64,000 nt of DNA from JACOTK01 sp963743945 (GTDB lineage Bacteria > Actinomycetota > Acidimicrobiia > Acidimicrobiales > CADCSY01). The stretch spans positions 1 through 64,000 of the forward strand of contig CAVURO010000003.1 of assembly GCA_963743945.1 (NCBI GenBank). Reading direction: 5' to 3'. The notes below the pieces were generated by a model, which saw only the letters and a program-made list of their open reading frames with translations, did no database searches and was not told the DNA's origin. Both the position numbers and the translations under genes were made by a program. This document shows positions 18,064 through 27,025 of the stretch, piece by piece. The number at the start of each line of letters is the position of its first letter. The first letter of the stretch is position 1.

Positions 18064-19080
18064 TCAGCGTCTCCACCAGCGCCGCACCGCGGTCGCGACG
18101 GCCGTGACCAGTCCGATCACCGCGCCCGCCGCGCCGACGAGCGCGAGCTCCTGACGCCGCTGGGGGCTCAAACGGCTCCAGAACGCCCCCCGGTGCACCG
18201 CCACGAACGCCTGCTCGTTGGTCAACGTCGGCCGCCAACCGGCCGCCTTGATGCGGTCGTTGGCCACGACCCACGGATGCGTTGCGTACCCCACCAGGCC
18301 GCCCATCGCCGCTGTCCGCCGTTGACGAAAGCGGGCGTAGCGCGACGGCACCAACGGATGCCGGGGCATGCCGGCGAGCGCCCGAACATCTGCGCCGGCA
18401 AGCCGGCCGTCACTTGCGACGTTGAACGTCCCCTCGATGCGATGCTCGCACGCGAACGCGATCGCCCCGGCGAGGTCATCGACATGCACGAACTGCATCG
18501 GTGGATCACCGTCAATCCGCGGCACACCGATTCCTCTGACCAGGGCGTCGTCGGGCCAGCGCCCGGTGTCGCCGAGCACGAGGGCGGGACGCAACACCGC
18601 GAGACGAACCCCCCCCGAACCTGAACCGCCCGAGCGGTGGTCGTCGAGCCACTGCTCGCCACGTTGTTCGATCGCGTGCAGCCGAGCGGCAAAGGGAAAG
18701 TCGGGGTTGGGCGCCGGCGGCGCCTCCTCGGTCAGGGGAATCGGATTGTCAACCCTGGCCCCGTAGACCAACGAGCTCGTCACAACGACCACAAGAGCGT
18801 CCGGGGCCAACGAAACGGCCTTGGCGACAAGTGGCACCTCGTCGATCGCCGGCCACTGCGAGGCGCCCGCACCGGGCGCCGTTGCCAGGACCACGACGGT
18901 GTCGACCTCGCCTTCGCCGGCGGCCCTCCGGCGCAACTCGTCGAGATACGACCCCTTGCCCTGGGGGTCGCAGACAATCGGACGGGTTGCGCTGTTACCA
19001 TCCGCGAGGTGTCCGATCAGTTGTCGCCTCAAAGGCGTGTCCGGCCCGACGATGGCCACGGTGTGGATATTTCTCGGCAC
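18064..19080 (-). CDS. NAD(P)-dependent epimerase/SDR-family protein
   Basis: A 338-residue extended short-chain dehydrogenase. The start (GTG 19080) gives VAIVGPDTPLRRQLIGHL, a degenerate nucleotide-binding loop, followed by VVVVTSSLVYGA, which aligns with the catalytic Ser/Tyr region of UDP-sugar epimerases, although the YxxxK is not obvious. Further on come VLRPALVLGDTGRW and MQFVHVDDLAGAIAFA, both typical of the family. The C-terminus adds a basic patch and a possible membrane helix (LALVGAAGAVIGLVTAV). The substrate is unknown. It is divergent from the DUF2342 gene with 17 bp between starts. Confidence 0.75.
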   Translation of the reverse strand: MPRNIHTVAIVGPDTPLRRQLIGHLADGNSATRPIVCDPQGKGSYLDELRRRAAGEGEVDTVVVLATAPGAGASQWPAIDEVPLVAKAVSLAPDALVVVVTSSLVYGARVDNPIPLTEEAPPAPNPDFPFAARLHAIEQRGEQWLDDHRSGGSGSGGVRLAVLRPALVLGDTGRWPDDALVRGIGVPRIDGDPPMQFVHVDDLAGAIAFACEHRIEGTFNVASDGRLAGADVRALAGMPRHPLVPSRYARFRQRRTAAMGGLVGYATHPWVVANDRIKAAGWRPTLTNEQAFVAVHRGAFWSRLSPQRRQELALVGAAGAVIGLVTAVATAVRRWWRR

Positions 19081-19085
19081 CCGCC

Positions 19086-19091
19086 TACCAT
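19086..19091 (+). promoter_or_regulatory. -10 box, leaderless start of the DUF2342 gene
   Basis: TACCAT ends 6 bases before GTG 19098. Confidence 0.5.
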
Positions 19092-19097
19092 GCCCTC

Positions 19098-20279
19098 GTG
19101 AGCGGCTTTGGTCCAACCGGCGAGAATCCCTTCGAGGGAATTCCTTTTCTGAACGACCTCTCGCGGATGATGCGCTCGTCGGGGCCGGTGAACTGGGATG
19201 CCGCTCGGCAGTTCGCGGTGCAGGTCGCCACCGGCGGCGCCGTCGAGTCCAACCCCGACCCACTGGAGCGCATGCGCCTCGATGAGCTGTTCCGGGTGGC
19301 CGACCTCCGTGTCGCCGACGCAACGGGCCTGCCGACGTCGACGACCGGCGCGCTTCTGAGCGTCACCCCGGTCACCCGCCACGAGTGGACGATCCGCACC
19401 CTCGACGCCTACCGACCCCTGTTGGAGCGTCTGGCGGCTTCGTTGTCGCTCAAGCCCACGCTCGATCCGAACATGCCTCATCTGCCCGATGGGCCGGATC
19501 AGTTCTTCGAGGGGATGTTCTCGCTGATCACGCCGCTGATGCTCGGCATGCAGGCCGGCGCGATGGTCGGCAACCTGGCGACGCGTTCGCTCGGCCAGTT
19601 CGACCTGCCGCTGCCCCGTCCGGCCTCCGACGAGCTCCTCGTCGTGAGCCCGAACCTGCATGCGTTCAGCGAGGAGTGGAGCCTCCAGCCCGACGACCTC
19701 TTCCTGTGGGTCGCGCTCTCCGAGCTCACCCATCATGTCGTGCTGGGACTCCCCCACGTCCGCAACCGCCTCGAGGGCCTGGTGCTCGACTACGTCAAGG
19801 GGTTCCAACTCGACCCCGAGGCGCTGCAGTCGAGTCTGGAGGGTGTCGACCCGACCGATCCACAGGGCATCCAACGAGCCCTCGGCGACCCGACGGTCCT
19901 GCTGGGCGTCATGCGTTCACCCCAACAGGCCCTCCTGACGCCACAGCTCGAAGCGCTCGTCACCGTCATCGCAGGCTACGTAGACCACATCCTCGACACC
20001 GTGGGCACCACACTGATCGGCACCTACGGCCAACTCACCGAGGCCCTGCGGCGCCGCCGGCTCGAGGCCTCGGCGGGCGACCAGCTCGTCGAGCACCTCT
20101 TCGGCCTGCACCTCGGACGCGACCAGTACGAGCGGGGCTCGGCCTTCGTCGCGGGCGTGCTCGAACGCGGCGGCGACGATGGCCTGGCGCGCCTGTGGAC
20201 CTCCGAGCGAGAGCTCCCCACGCCTGCCGAGGTCGATGCACCGGGCCTGTGGCTTGCGCGCATCGACCTGCCCGCCTGA
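19098..20279 (+). CDS. DUF2342 zincin-like protein, metal site degenerate
   Basis: A 393-residue member of the DUF2342/zinc-dependent metalloprotease-type-2 family (PF10103), known in actinobacteria. The N-terminal DEQ-poor region and the central helices (EGMFSLITPLMLGMQAG) match family layout. Where active members carry HExxH, this protein has SELTH at Ser208-His212, and the downstream EGW/EGY metal-ligand segment reads IAGYVDHILD with Ala292 in place of Glu. The two His/Glu losses together suggest it no longer binds zinc and is a non-catalytic member. That reading rests on my memory of the family motif. Transcript appears leaderless; it diverges from the epimerase gene. Confidence 0.8.
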   Translation: MSGFGPTGENPFEGIPFLNDLSRMMRSSGPVNWDAARQFAVQVATGGAVESNPDPLERMRLDELFRVADLRVADATGLPTSTTGALLSVTPVTRHEWTIRTLDAYRPLLERLAASLSLKPTLDPNMPHLPDGPDQFFEGMFSLITPLMLGMQAGAMVGNLATRSLGQFDLPLPRPASDELLVVSPNLHAFSEEWSLQPDDLFLWVALSELTHHVVLGLPHVRNRLEGLVLDYVKGFQLDPEALQSSLEGVDPTDPQGIQRALGDPTVLLGVMRSPQQALLTPQLEALVTVIAGYVDHILDTVGTTLIGTYGQLTEALRRRRLEASAGDQLVEHLFGLHLGRDQYERGSAFVAGVLERGGDDGLARLWTSERELPTPAEVDAPGLWLARIDLPA

Positions 20280-20284
20280 CCGGA

Positions 20285-21577
20285 TCAGGGTCCCGCGTCA
20301 GGCGGTTTGCCGGAAGACGGTTGGCCGGATGACGGTCGGCCCCGACCGATGAGCCCCCTCACCTTGGCAATCGTCCATTCCCACCAGGGGGCGAGATGAA
20401 GGTGGCGACCGGTCCCGTAGAGGATCGCAGCGGCGATGCCGGCAAGACCGATCGCCAGGAAACCGCTGTCTCGTGGAATCGGCAGGAGCACGGGCACCAG
20501 AGCCCCGGCCACCCAGGTCAACTGGAAACGGGTCTCGAAGCGAGCGAAGGACCGGGCCGCATTGGCGTCGGGAGCATCACGCTGGACGATCGCGTCGAAG
20601 CACAGTCGGGCCGCTCCCGCGCAGCTGGACACCGAGAGCGCGGCCACCATCCCCCCGGCCGGACCCGAGACCATGATCGCGGCCAGCGTCGTGGGGACCA
20701 TAACGATCAGACAGCCGAGTAGGAGGCGTTCCTCGTCTGCCCGTTCGCGCAGGGACGGAACGGCGAGCGAGCCAAGCAGCGAGCCGACGCCGCCCGCCGC
20801 GAGCGCGGCCCCGAACCACCACGTCGCAACGTCCTGTTCCCGCAGCCAGAACGCCATCAGGAACGTCAGAAAGCCCAACGCCCCTCGCATCACCGCCATG
20901 GCGCCGGCCGCCAACAGGATGCCCGAGCTGCGCAACTCGGCGACCTCGATCGATGTCGGCTTGGCCTCCGCCGTCCTCGTCGCCGGCAGAGGCCAAGCCG
21001 AAACCGCTGCGAGGGCAAAGATGACCGTGGCCGCCCCGAGCACCCACGATGGGCTCAGCTGCAACAGGGCCAGGCCCGGGAGCGCCACGGCAAATCCGGC
21101 GGAACTGCTGCCGAGAACGAGTTTGGCGTTCGCCTCGACCAACATCTCGGGCCGGCTCACCACTGCGGGCACCAGCGAGGCCTTGGCGATGCCGTAGCCC
21201 TTCCCGAGGACGAGCACGGCAAAGGCCTCGGGAAACAGCAGGAGCTTGTTCAGATCATCCGCCAACAGGAAGCACAACCCCGCGCGAACCACCCCGGAGG
21301 CGATAACCATCAGGCGCCGACCCCCGGTGCGACGGTCGATCCAGGGACCCAGCAGAGGCGACACCACCGCAAAGGGGGCCATCGTGAGGGCGAGATAGAG
21401 CGTGACCCTTCCCCGAGCGGCATCAGGCGAGATGGAGAAGAACAATGACCCCGCAAGCGCGATGGCCACCAGGGTGTCGCCTGCGGACATCAAGGCATTG
21501 GTGCGCGCCAAGGACGTGAAGGCAAGGGACTCGTGAGGGAGTGAGGTCAAGCGCGTCAAGCGTGTCACGCGCACCAC
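20285..21577 (-). CDS. MFS-type transporter
   Basis: A 430-residue integral membrane protein with about ten to twelve hydrophobic helices, including SLFFSISPDAARGRVTLYLA and MAPFAVVSPLLGPWIDRRTG, the latter matching the MFS loop 2-3 motif (GxxxDRxxxR style). The arrangement resembles efflux-type major facilitator proteins. The start is GTG 21577 (MVRVTRLTRLTSL); a later start would also leave the first helix intact. The C-terminal tail is short, basic and disordered. The substrate cannot be predicted. It ends 5 bp from the DUF2342 stop, convergent. Confidence 0.75.
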   Translation of the reverse strand: MVRVTRLTRLTSLPHESLAFTSLARTNALMSAGDTLVAIALAGSLFFSISPDAARGRVTLYLALTMAPFAVVSPLLGPWIDRRTGGRRLMVIASGVVRAGLCFLLADDLNKLLLFPEAFAVLVLGKGYGIAKASLVPAVVSRPEMLVEANAKLVLGSSSAGFAVALPGLALLQLSPSWVLGAATVIFALAAVSAWPLPATRTAEAKPTSIEVAELRSSGILLAAGAMAVMRGALGFLTFLMAFWLREQDVATWWFGAALAAGGVGSLLGSLAVPSLRERADEERLLLGCLIVMVPTTLAAIMVSGPAGGMVAALSVSSCAGAARLCFDAIVQRDAPDANAARSFARFETRFQLTWVAGALVPVLLPIPRDSGFLAIGLAGIAAAILYGTGRHLHLAPWWEWTIAKVRGLIGRGRPSSGQPSSGKPPDAGP

Positions 21578-21663
21578 GAGCTCCCGATCACCCCGTCATC
21601 GTAGGACCCATCGAGACCCGCTTCGCCCTCAAGTCGAGCGTGGCAGGTGCCGATACGGGAGAC

Positions 21664-22359
21664 ATGGCAGACCTGACTCGTTTACTCAGTGACATCTACG
21701 GCCCGCAGACATCCACGGAGACGCCTCAGGAAGGCGTCGTGCCTGACAGCGCCGGCGTCGAGGACGAGATCGAGTCGTTCAGCGATCTCCTGACCGAGGA
21801 GATGCCCGCCTGGGACGATGAGGAGCGTCTCGACGACGTCTTTTCCGCGTGGCAGCCCGGACCCGACGAATACGCGGCCGCAGGGGAGCACGAGATGGTC
21901 GCCGAAGCCATCGCCGGCGAGGACGTCCTCGGCTGGGCCGCACCCCTGAGCGAGAGCTCGCCGCAGGCCACCGCTCTCGATTGGAACGACTTCGAGGCCG
22001 AGGAGTCGGACGAGACCATCGGCTGGGCAGCTCCCGAGGCCGAGGAGTCGGACGAGACCATCGGCTGGGCAGCTCCCGAGGCCGAGGAGTCGGACGAGAC
22101 CATCGGCTGGGCAGCTCCCGAGGCCGAACGCCTCGACACCCCAACCGAGGAGGATCTCCCCCCTCTCGATGTCGCGACGGCGCCCCTTGACGTCAGTCCT
22201 CCACCGGTGGAGAGCTGGGGCTCGCACATCCCCGAGATGCCCGTCGCCGATGTGCAGCCTTCGGCGGAGGCCGTGCGCACGACCTCCTGGACCCGCGCCA
22301 ACGACGACATCCTGCCCAGCGGCGGCGTCAAGAGCGGGCTGAGCTTCCTGCGTCGTTAG
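21664..22359 (+). CDS. Acidic protein with three exact 14-aa repeats
   Basis: A 231-residue acidic, tryptophan-containing protein that starts at ATG 21664 behind GGGAGAC. Residues 111-152 are three perfect copies of EAEESDETIGWAAP (42 bp each, 21994-22119). Before and after are related but degenerate stretches (EDVLGWAAPLSES), so the array grew from a pre-existing motif. The N-terminus (MADLTRLLSDIYGP) and the C-terminus (KSGLSFLRR) are short conserved-looking segments. It has no membrane segment. I do not recognise it; low complexity suggests an intrinsically disordered scaffold. It lies downstream of and convergent with regX3. Confidence 0.6.
   Translation: MADLTRLLSDIYGPQTSTETPQEGVVPDSAGVEDEIESFSDLLTEEMPAWDDEERLDDVFSAWQPGPDEYAAAGEHEMVAEAIAGEDVLGWAAPLSESSPQATALDWNDFEAEESDETIGWAAPEAEESDETIGWAAPEAEESDETIGWAAPEAERLDTPTEEDLPPLDVATAPLDVSPPPVESWGSHIPEMPVADVQPSAEAVRTTSWTRANDDILPSGGVKSGLSFLRR
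21994..22119 (+). repeat. Three perfect 42-bp tandem repeats
   Basis: Copies at 21994-22035, 22036-22077 and 22078-22119 are identical at every base. Exact identity at the DNA level implies very recent expansion or active homogenisation, and the unit keeps the reading frame. Confidence 0.95.
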
Positions 22360-22396
22360 GGACGGCGCCCGCGGGCGCACCGGAGCGCATCGAGTT

Positions 22397-23116
22397 TCAG
22401 CCCCGGGGAATCTCGTACTTGTAACCGAGCCCGCGGATCGTGACGATCCGGGTGGGGACCGAGGGGTTGTCCTCCACCTTGGAGCGAAGGCGCTTGACGT
22501 GCACATCGAGCGTCTTGGTGTCCCCGACGTAGTCCAGCCCCCAGATTCGGTCGATCAGGGTCTCGCGAGGTACCACTCGACCAGCGTTGATCAAGAGGAT
22601 CTCCAGCAGCTCGAACTCCTTCAAGGGCAGGGTCACCTGGGTCCCGCGGATCATCACCTCGTGTCGCTCGGCATCGAGTTGCACGTCCAGGACCCGCAGC
22701 ACATCACCCGATGGCAACGACCCATCGCCGGCATGCGGGGCACGTCGAAGGGCCGCACGTATGCGCGCCACCAGCTCGCGCAGGCGATAGGGCTTCGACA
22801 CGTAGTCATCGGCCCCCACCTCGAGACCCACGACGGTGTCGATCTCGCTGCTCTTGGCGGTGACCATGATGATGGGGACATCGGAGCGCGATCTGATGCG
22901 ACGACAGACGTCGATGCCCGACACGCGCGGCAGCATGACATCGAGCAGGACGAGATCGGGTTGGACGTCCTCGAAGAGCGCCAACGCCTCGGCGCCGTCT
23001 CGTGCGACGTGGACGCGAAAGCCCTCGCGCTGCAGGCCGACCACCAGCGCATCGATGAACGACTCCTCGTCCTCGACGACCAATACCGTCGCCTGTTGAT
23101 CGCTGACCGGCTTCAC
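22397..23116 (-). CDS. regX3: Phosphate response regulator RegX3-like (PhoB family)
   Basis: A 239-residue OmpR/PhoB-type regulator. The receiver domain has acidic pocket VEDEES, phosphoacceptor Asp59 in LVLLDVMLPRVSG, MVTAK and the conserved lysine in SKPYRLREL. The C-terminal winged helix (about 140-235) includes LPLKEFELLEILLINAG and TLDVHVKRLRSKVEDNP, ending RGLGYKYE. It starts at GTG 23116 within the senX3 stop (GTGA overlap), so it is coupled to the kinase. Next to pst and phoU, it should activate pst genes under low phosphate; the PHO box before pstS is its likely target. Confidence 0.92.
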   Translation of the reverse strand: MKPVSDQQATVLVVEDEESFIDALVVGLQREGFRVHVARDGAEALALFEDVQPDLVLLDVMLPRVSGIDVCRRIRSRSDVPIIMVTAKSSEIDTVVGLEVGADDYVSKPYRLRELVARIRAALRRAPHAGDGSLPSGDVLRVLDVQLDAERHEVMIRGTQVTLPLKEFELLEILLINAGRVVPRETLIDRIWGLDYVGDTKTLDVHVKRLRSKVEDNPSVPTRIVTIRGLGYKYEIPRG

Positions 23117-24348
23117 GACGACGCCCAACCGGGGAGTGGCGCCTGGGCCTGAGCCGACGTCTCGGCGTGGGACGACGTCTCGGCGGGGGCCGACATCTCG
23201 GGCTGCGAAGACCTTTGCGCGGGAAGCCGCAGCGTGAAGACCGAACCCTCGCCTTCGATCGAATCGACCCGAACCTCGCCGCCGTGGTTGGTCGCGACAT
23301 GCCGCACGATCGACAGGCCCAGGCCGGTGCCACCGGTCTCTCGACTGCGTGCCCGATCCACACGATAGAAGCGTTCGAAGACCCGTTCGAGATCACGTGG
23401 GGGGATTCCCAGACCACGATCCTCGACGGCAATCTCCACCCAGGAGTCGGTGCGGGAGGTGGAGACCCTGACGGTTGAACGCTCGTGGCTGTACTTGCAG
23501 GCGTTCTCGAGCAGGTTCCCGACCGCTGAGATGAGCTGTGGCGCGTCGACGATCACGACGAGATCCCGGTCCACGCCGAGCAGGTCGATGCCGATCCCTC
23601 GATCGTTCGCCATCGCCATCACCCGATCCGCCGCAGCGGCGATCAGCTGGTGGAGCGGGACCGACGCGCGTCGGCTGCCGTCATCGACCTCGATGCGGCT
23701 GAGATCCAACAGGTCGTCGATCATCCGTGCCACACGGAAGGCCTCCCCGACCATCCGTCGCGCCAAGCGTCTGATGACCTCCACATCGTCCTCGGCAGAT
23801 ATGGTCTCGGCCAACAGACCCAGAGCCCCGACAGGTGTCTTGAGCTCATGGCTGATGTTTGCCACGAAATCCCTCCGAACGTCGTCGAGACGGCGACGTT
23901 CGGACACATCCTCGACCACGACCACCGATCCCAGCAGCCGATTTTCCTCACTCAACGGTTGAGCGGAGACCGAGACCATACGCGGCGGCGGCCCGAGCAG
24001 ATCGAGGTCCCGTTGGGTGAACTCACCGGTGGCGCCGCCTGCGACCAACTCGTCGATGGCCTGTTCGACGAGCACGTCACCGTGCCGAGCCTCGACAAAG
24101 ACCTGGGCCGACTTGTTCCGAAGGATCGTGACGCCCGCTTCGTCGCAGACCACCAATCCTTCCGGAACCGCGTCAAGGACGGCCTCGAACAGACGATTCG
24201 TCCGTTCGAGTTGAGCCGATTGACCGCCTTCTCGCTCCAGCCTCGCCTCGAGCTCGGCGCAGCGGGATTCCCGGGAGCGAGACACGACGAGCGCGAGGCC
24301 GAGTACCGCCGAGAGGACAGCGGTGACACCAAGGAGGAACGCGATCAC
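23113..24348 (-). CDS. senX3: Phosphate sensor histidine kinase SenX3-like
   Basis: A 411-residue kinase. It has one N-terminal membrane helix (FLLGVTAVLSAVLGLALVV), a short coiled coil, a PAS-like domain (about 55-150), a HisKA domain with His167 in FVANISHELKTPVG, and a HATPase domain with NLLENACKYS, DRGLGIPP and GGTGLGLSIV. The lack of a large periplasmic sensor is typical of SenX3/PhoR kinases that read phosphate flux through PstSCAB and PhoU. The C-terminal 35 residues are a disordered tail of SAPAETS-like repeats. GTG start; 28 bp after phoU. Confidence 0.92.
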   Translation of the reverse strand: MIAFLLGVTAVLSAVLGLALVVSRSRESRCAELEARLEREGGQSAQLERTNRLFEAVLDAVPEGLVVCDEAGVTILRNKSAQVFVEARHGDVLVEQAIDELVAGGATGEFTQRDLDLLGPPPRMVSVSAQPLSEENRLLGSVVVVEDVSERRRLDDVRRDFVANISHELKTPVGALGLLAETISAEDDVEVIRRLARRMVGEAFRVARMIDDLLDLSRIEVDDGSRRASVPLHQLIAAAADRVMAMANDRGIGIDLLGVDRDLVVIVDAPQLISAVGNLLENACKYSHERSTVRVSTSRTDSWVEIAVEDRGLGIPPRDLERVFERFYRVDRARSRETGGTGLGLSIVRHVATNHGGEVRVDSIEGEGSVFTLRLPAQRSSQPEMSAPAETSSHAETSAQAQAPLPGWASS

Positions 24349-24375
24349 GGCGTCACACGCCGACCACGAGAGCGG

Positions 24376-25146
24376 TCATGCAGTTCCGCCCAGGTCATCC
24401 GGATCCATCTCATCGACCAGGAGAGACGGCGACTCCAAGCGTTCGGCATCGAGCTTCTCCCGCGCGGCGAGCCGTGCTGCGCCGACATGCTCGGGCACCC
24501 ACCCCGTCAGCATGTACTGGACCCGCTCGCCGATGTTGACCGCATGATCGGCAATGCGCTCGTAGTAGCGACCCACCAGGGCGAGCTGCACCGAGACCTG
24601 CACCTCGGAGTGCCGGCGCTCATGAGCCTCGAAGATCGCCTGGATGTAGTCGGCGTGCAGCTCGTCGATGTCGTCATCCATGTCGTCCAATGCCGACGCG
24701 AGCGCCGCATCGCCATCGACATAGGCATCGATGGCCAGGCGAAACAGGCGGCCCACCTTTCGCCCGAGCTGGTCGATCATGCCCCGGATGACCGGGTCGA
24801 GATCCACGCCGTAGAGACGCCTGGTGCTCTTCATGAGGTTGACCACGAGATCGCCCGAACGCTCGATCTCGGCGGCCATGCGCAGGTCGGTCAGGAGGGT
24901 CCGCAGATCGACCGCCATCGGCTGTTGGAGGGCCAGGAGCTGATAGCACCGCTCCTCGATGTCCAGGGTCAACACGTCGATGATGTCGTCGTTCCGGATG
25001 ATCGACTCCGCGACCTCCAGATCACCGTCCAGCATCGCCTGGGTCGCCTGAGCCAGAGCCTCGGTCACCATGCCGGCCAGGCGCACCACCTCGTTGCGGA
25101 CAAGGTCCAGGTCATGGTGGAAGCTCCGTCTGATGTCCATTTCCAT
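24376..25146 (-). CDS. phoU: Phosphate uptake regulator PhoU
   Basis: A 256-residue, all-helical protein with the two-fold PhoU repeat: RRSFHHDLDLVRNEVVRLAGM at the N-terminus, the acidic metal-binding segments (EVAESIIRNDDIIDVLTLDIE) and EIERSGDLVVNLMKS, then the second half with YYERIADHAVNIGERV. Both ER(S/I)GDL/ADH motifs, which bind metal clusters, are present. PhoU passes the state of the Pst transporter to the sensor kinase to shut off the response when phosphate is plentiful. The start at ATG 25146 has GGGAGGG 10 bases upstream. It ends 28 bp before senX3. Confidence 0.93.
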   Translation of the reverse strand: MEMDIRRSFHHDLDLVRNEVVRLAGMVTEALAQATQAMLDGDLEVAESIIRNDDIIDVLTLDIEERCYQLLALQQPMAVDLRTLLTDLRMAAEIERSGDLVVNLMKSTRRLYGVDLDPVIRGMIDQLGRKVGRLFRLAIDAYVDGDAALASALDDMDDDIDELHADYIQAIFEAHERRHSEVQVSVQLALVGRYYERIADHAVNIGERVQYMLTGWVPEHVGAARLAAREKLDAERLESPSLLVDEMDPDDLGGTA

Positions 25147-25181
25147 AGTATTGACGCCCTCCCGATACAAATAGGTTGCAT

Positions 25182-26057
25182 CTAGCCGAAACGGCCCGTG
25201 ATGTAGTTCTCGGTGCGCTCGTCGCGCGGCGTCGAGAACATGTGCTGGGTGCGGTCGTACTCGACCAGGATGCCCGTTCGACGGTCGCCCCGCTCGCTCA
25301 CCTCGGTGGTGAAGAATGCACAACGATCGCTCACTCGGGCGGCCTGTTGCATGTTGTGGGTCACGATGACGATCGTGTACTCGCTCTTGATCTCCGTCAT
25401 CAGATCCTCGATGTGAGCCGTGGCGATCGGGTCGAGCGCCGAGCACGGTTCGTCCATGAGGACGACCTCGGGGTCGACAGCCAGCGCGCGGGCGATGCAC
25501 AGGCGCTGTTGTTGGCCACCGGAGAGCCCCATGGCCGATTCCCTCAGGCGATCCTTCACCTCCTCCCACAGGGCGGCACGACGCAGCGAGCGCTCGACGA
25601 TCTCGTCCATGTTGCCCCCGATGCGAGCCACCCGAGGTCCGAAGGCAACGTTGTCATAGATCGACTTCGGGAAGGGGTTGGGCTTTTGGAACACCATGCC
25701 GATGCGGCGGCGGACCTCGACCGGGTTGACATCGGGGTGGTAGAGATCAACGCCGTGGTACTCGATGGTGCCCTCGATCCGGGCGACCTCCACCAGGTCG
25801 TTCATCCGATTGAAGCATCGCAGTGCCGTCGTCTTGCCACAGCCGGAAGGGCCGATGAAGGCGGTGATCTCATTCGCGGCGATCTGGAGCGAGACGTCAC
25901 CGACTGCCCGAAATGCGCCGTAGTACACCGACAGGTCGCGCACGTCGAACACGACCTTGTCAGGGTCGATGACACTCTCGGCACGCGGTGCCGCGATGAC
26001 CTCCCCCGCAGAGGCGTCGACGTGGCCCATATCGACAACGTTGGGATCGGGAGCCAT
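25182..26057 (-). CDS. pstB: Phosphate ABC transporter ATP-binding protein PstB
   Basis: A 291-residue ABC ATPase. Walker A is GPSGCGKTT, the family-specific Q-loop segment reads MVFQKPNPFPKSIYDNVAFG, the signature is LSGGQQQRL, Walker B is VVLMDEPCSALDP, and the switch histidine is in IVTHNMQQAARVSD. These are typical of PstB. It powers phosphate import with PstA and PstC. The start is ATG 26057, set by AAGGAG seven bases upstream; the frame opens 21 bp earlier. The N-terminal 35 residues are longer than in E. coli. It follows pstA by 17 bp. Confidence 0.96.
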   Translation of the reverse strand: MAPDPNVVDMGHVDASAGEVIAAPRAESVIDPDKVVFDVRDLSVYYGAFRAVGDVSLQIAANEITAFIGPSGCGKTTALRCFNRMNDLVEVARIEGTIEYHGVDLYHPDVNPVEVRRRIGMVFQKPNPFPKSIYDNVAFGPRVARIGGNMDEIVERSLRRAALWEEVKDRLRESAMGLSGGQQQRLCIARALAVDPEVVLMDEPCSALDPIATAHIEDLMTEIKSEYTIVIVTHNMQQAARVSDRCAFFTTEVSERGDRRTGILVEYDRTQHMFSTPRDERTENYITGRFG

Positions 26058-26074
26058 GAGATTACTCCTTAGGT

Positions 26075-27004
26075 TCATCGCGACTTCTCATAGTGATTTC
26101 TCAAAAGGATCGCTGCAGCATTGAGGACGAGCACCACCACCAACAAAACCACGATCGCCGCTGCCGTGTTCGCCTGCCACGAGCTCGGCTGCTTTGCCCA
26201 ATGGAAGATGACGATCGGCAGAGCGGTGAAGGGTTCACGAATGCCGAGGCCTCCGCCGCCCGTGAAGAACCCCATGACGGCGCCGACCAGGATGAGCGGC
26301 GCCGCCTCGCCGACCGCACGCGAGAGCGACAGGACTGTTCCCGTGAGGATGCCGGGGGCGGCATAGGGAAGCACATTGGAGCGGATCACCTCCCAACGAG
26401 TGGCACCCACGCCGAAACCCGCCTCTCGCAGGCTGTCGGGCACGGCGCGTATCGCCTCGGCGGAGGTGATGATCACGATCGGCAACACCAGGATGGCCAG
26501 CGTCAAACCGGCGGAGAGCACCGATCGGCCACCGGTCAGACCGGGCAACCCTCGAACGAAGACGCTGAAACCGAGGATGCCGTAGACCACCGACGGGACA
26601 CCCGCCAGGTTGCGGATGTTGATGTCGAACAATCTCGTCAGCCTGGTGTGTGGCGCATATTCCTCCAGGTAGACGGCTGCCGCGATGCCCACGGGAAAGG
26701 CGACCACCACCACGATGGCGCCGATGGTCATCGTTCCCCGAACACCTTGGGCAACACCTGCTCGCTGTGCTCGCGATGACAGGTCCGAACGGAGGAAGTC
26801 GCCGAGGCGCTCGCTCAACACCGACCAGCCGTCGGTCAGCACCGTGCCGATGAGGATGACCAGGATCAGCACCGTGACCGAGACGGCAAGGAGCAGCAGG
26901 ACACGAAAGAGTGCGCCGGCTCGATCGAATCGACGGCCCTGCAACCGACGGGCGACGACGTCCGCCGCAACCGGCGAGAGGGCTGCGGGGCTGGAGAGTG
27001 CCAT
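26075..27004 (-). CDS. pstA: Phosphate ABC transporter permease PstA
   Basis: A 309-residue permease with six predicted helices, including ALFRVLLLLAVSVTVLILVI near residue 30 and TMTIGAIVVVVAFPVGIAAAVYLEEYA. The permease loop EAIRAVPDSLREAGFGVGATRWEVI is the coupling motif that docks on PstB, and VLSLSRAVGEAAPLILVGA is the second family signature. It forms the channel with PstC. ATG start, in the operon between pstC (21 bp upstream) and pstB. Confidence 0.95.
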   Translation of the reverse strand: MALSSPAALSPVAADVVARRLQGRRFDRAGALFRVLLLLAVSVTVLILVILIGTVLTDGWSVLSERLGDFLRSDLSSRAQRAGVAQGVRGTMTIGAIVVVVAFPVGIAAAVYLEEYAPHTRLTRLFDINIRNLAGVPSVVYGILGFSVFVRGLPGLTGGRSVLSAGLTLAILVLPIVIITSAEAIRAVPDSLREAGFGVGATRWEVIRSNVLPYAAPGILTGTVLSLSRAVGEAAPLILVGAVMGFFTGGGGLGIREPFTALPIVIFHWAKQPSSWQANTAAAIVVLLVVVLVLNAAAILLRNHYEKSR

Positions 27005-27025
27005 CGATGGAACCTCGCTCTCGAC

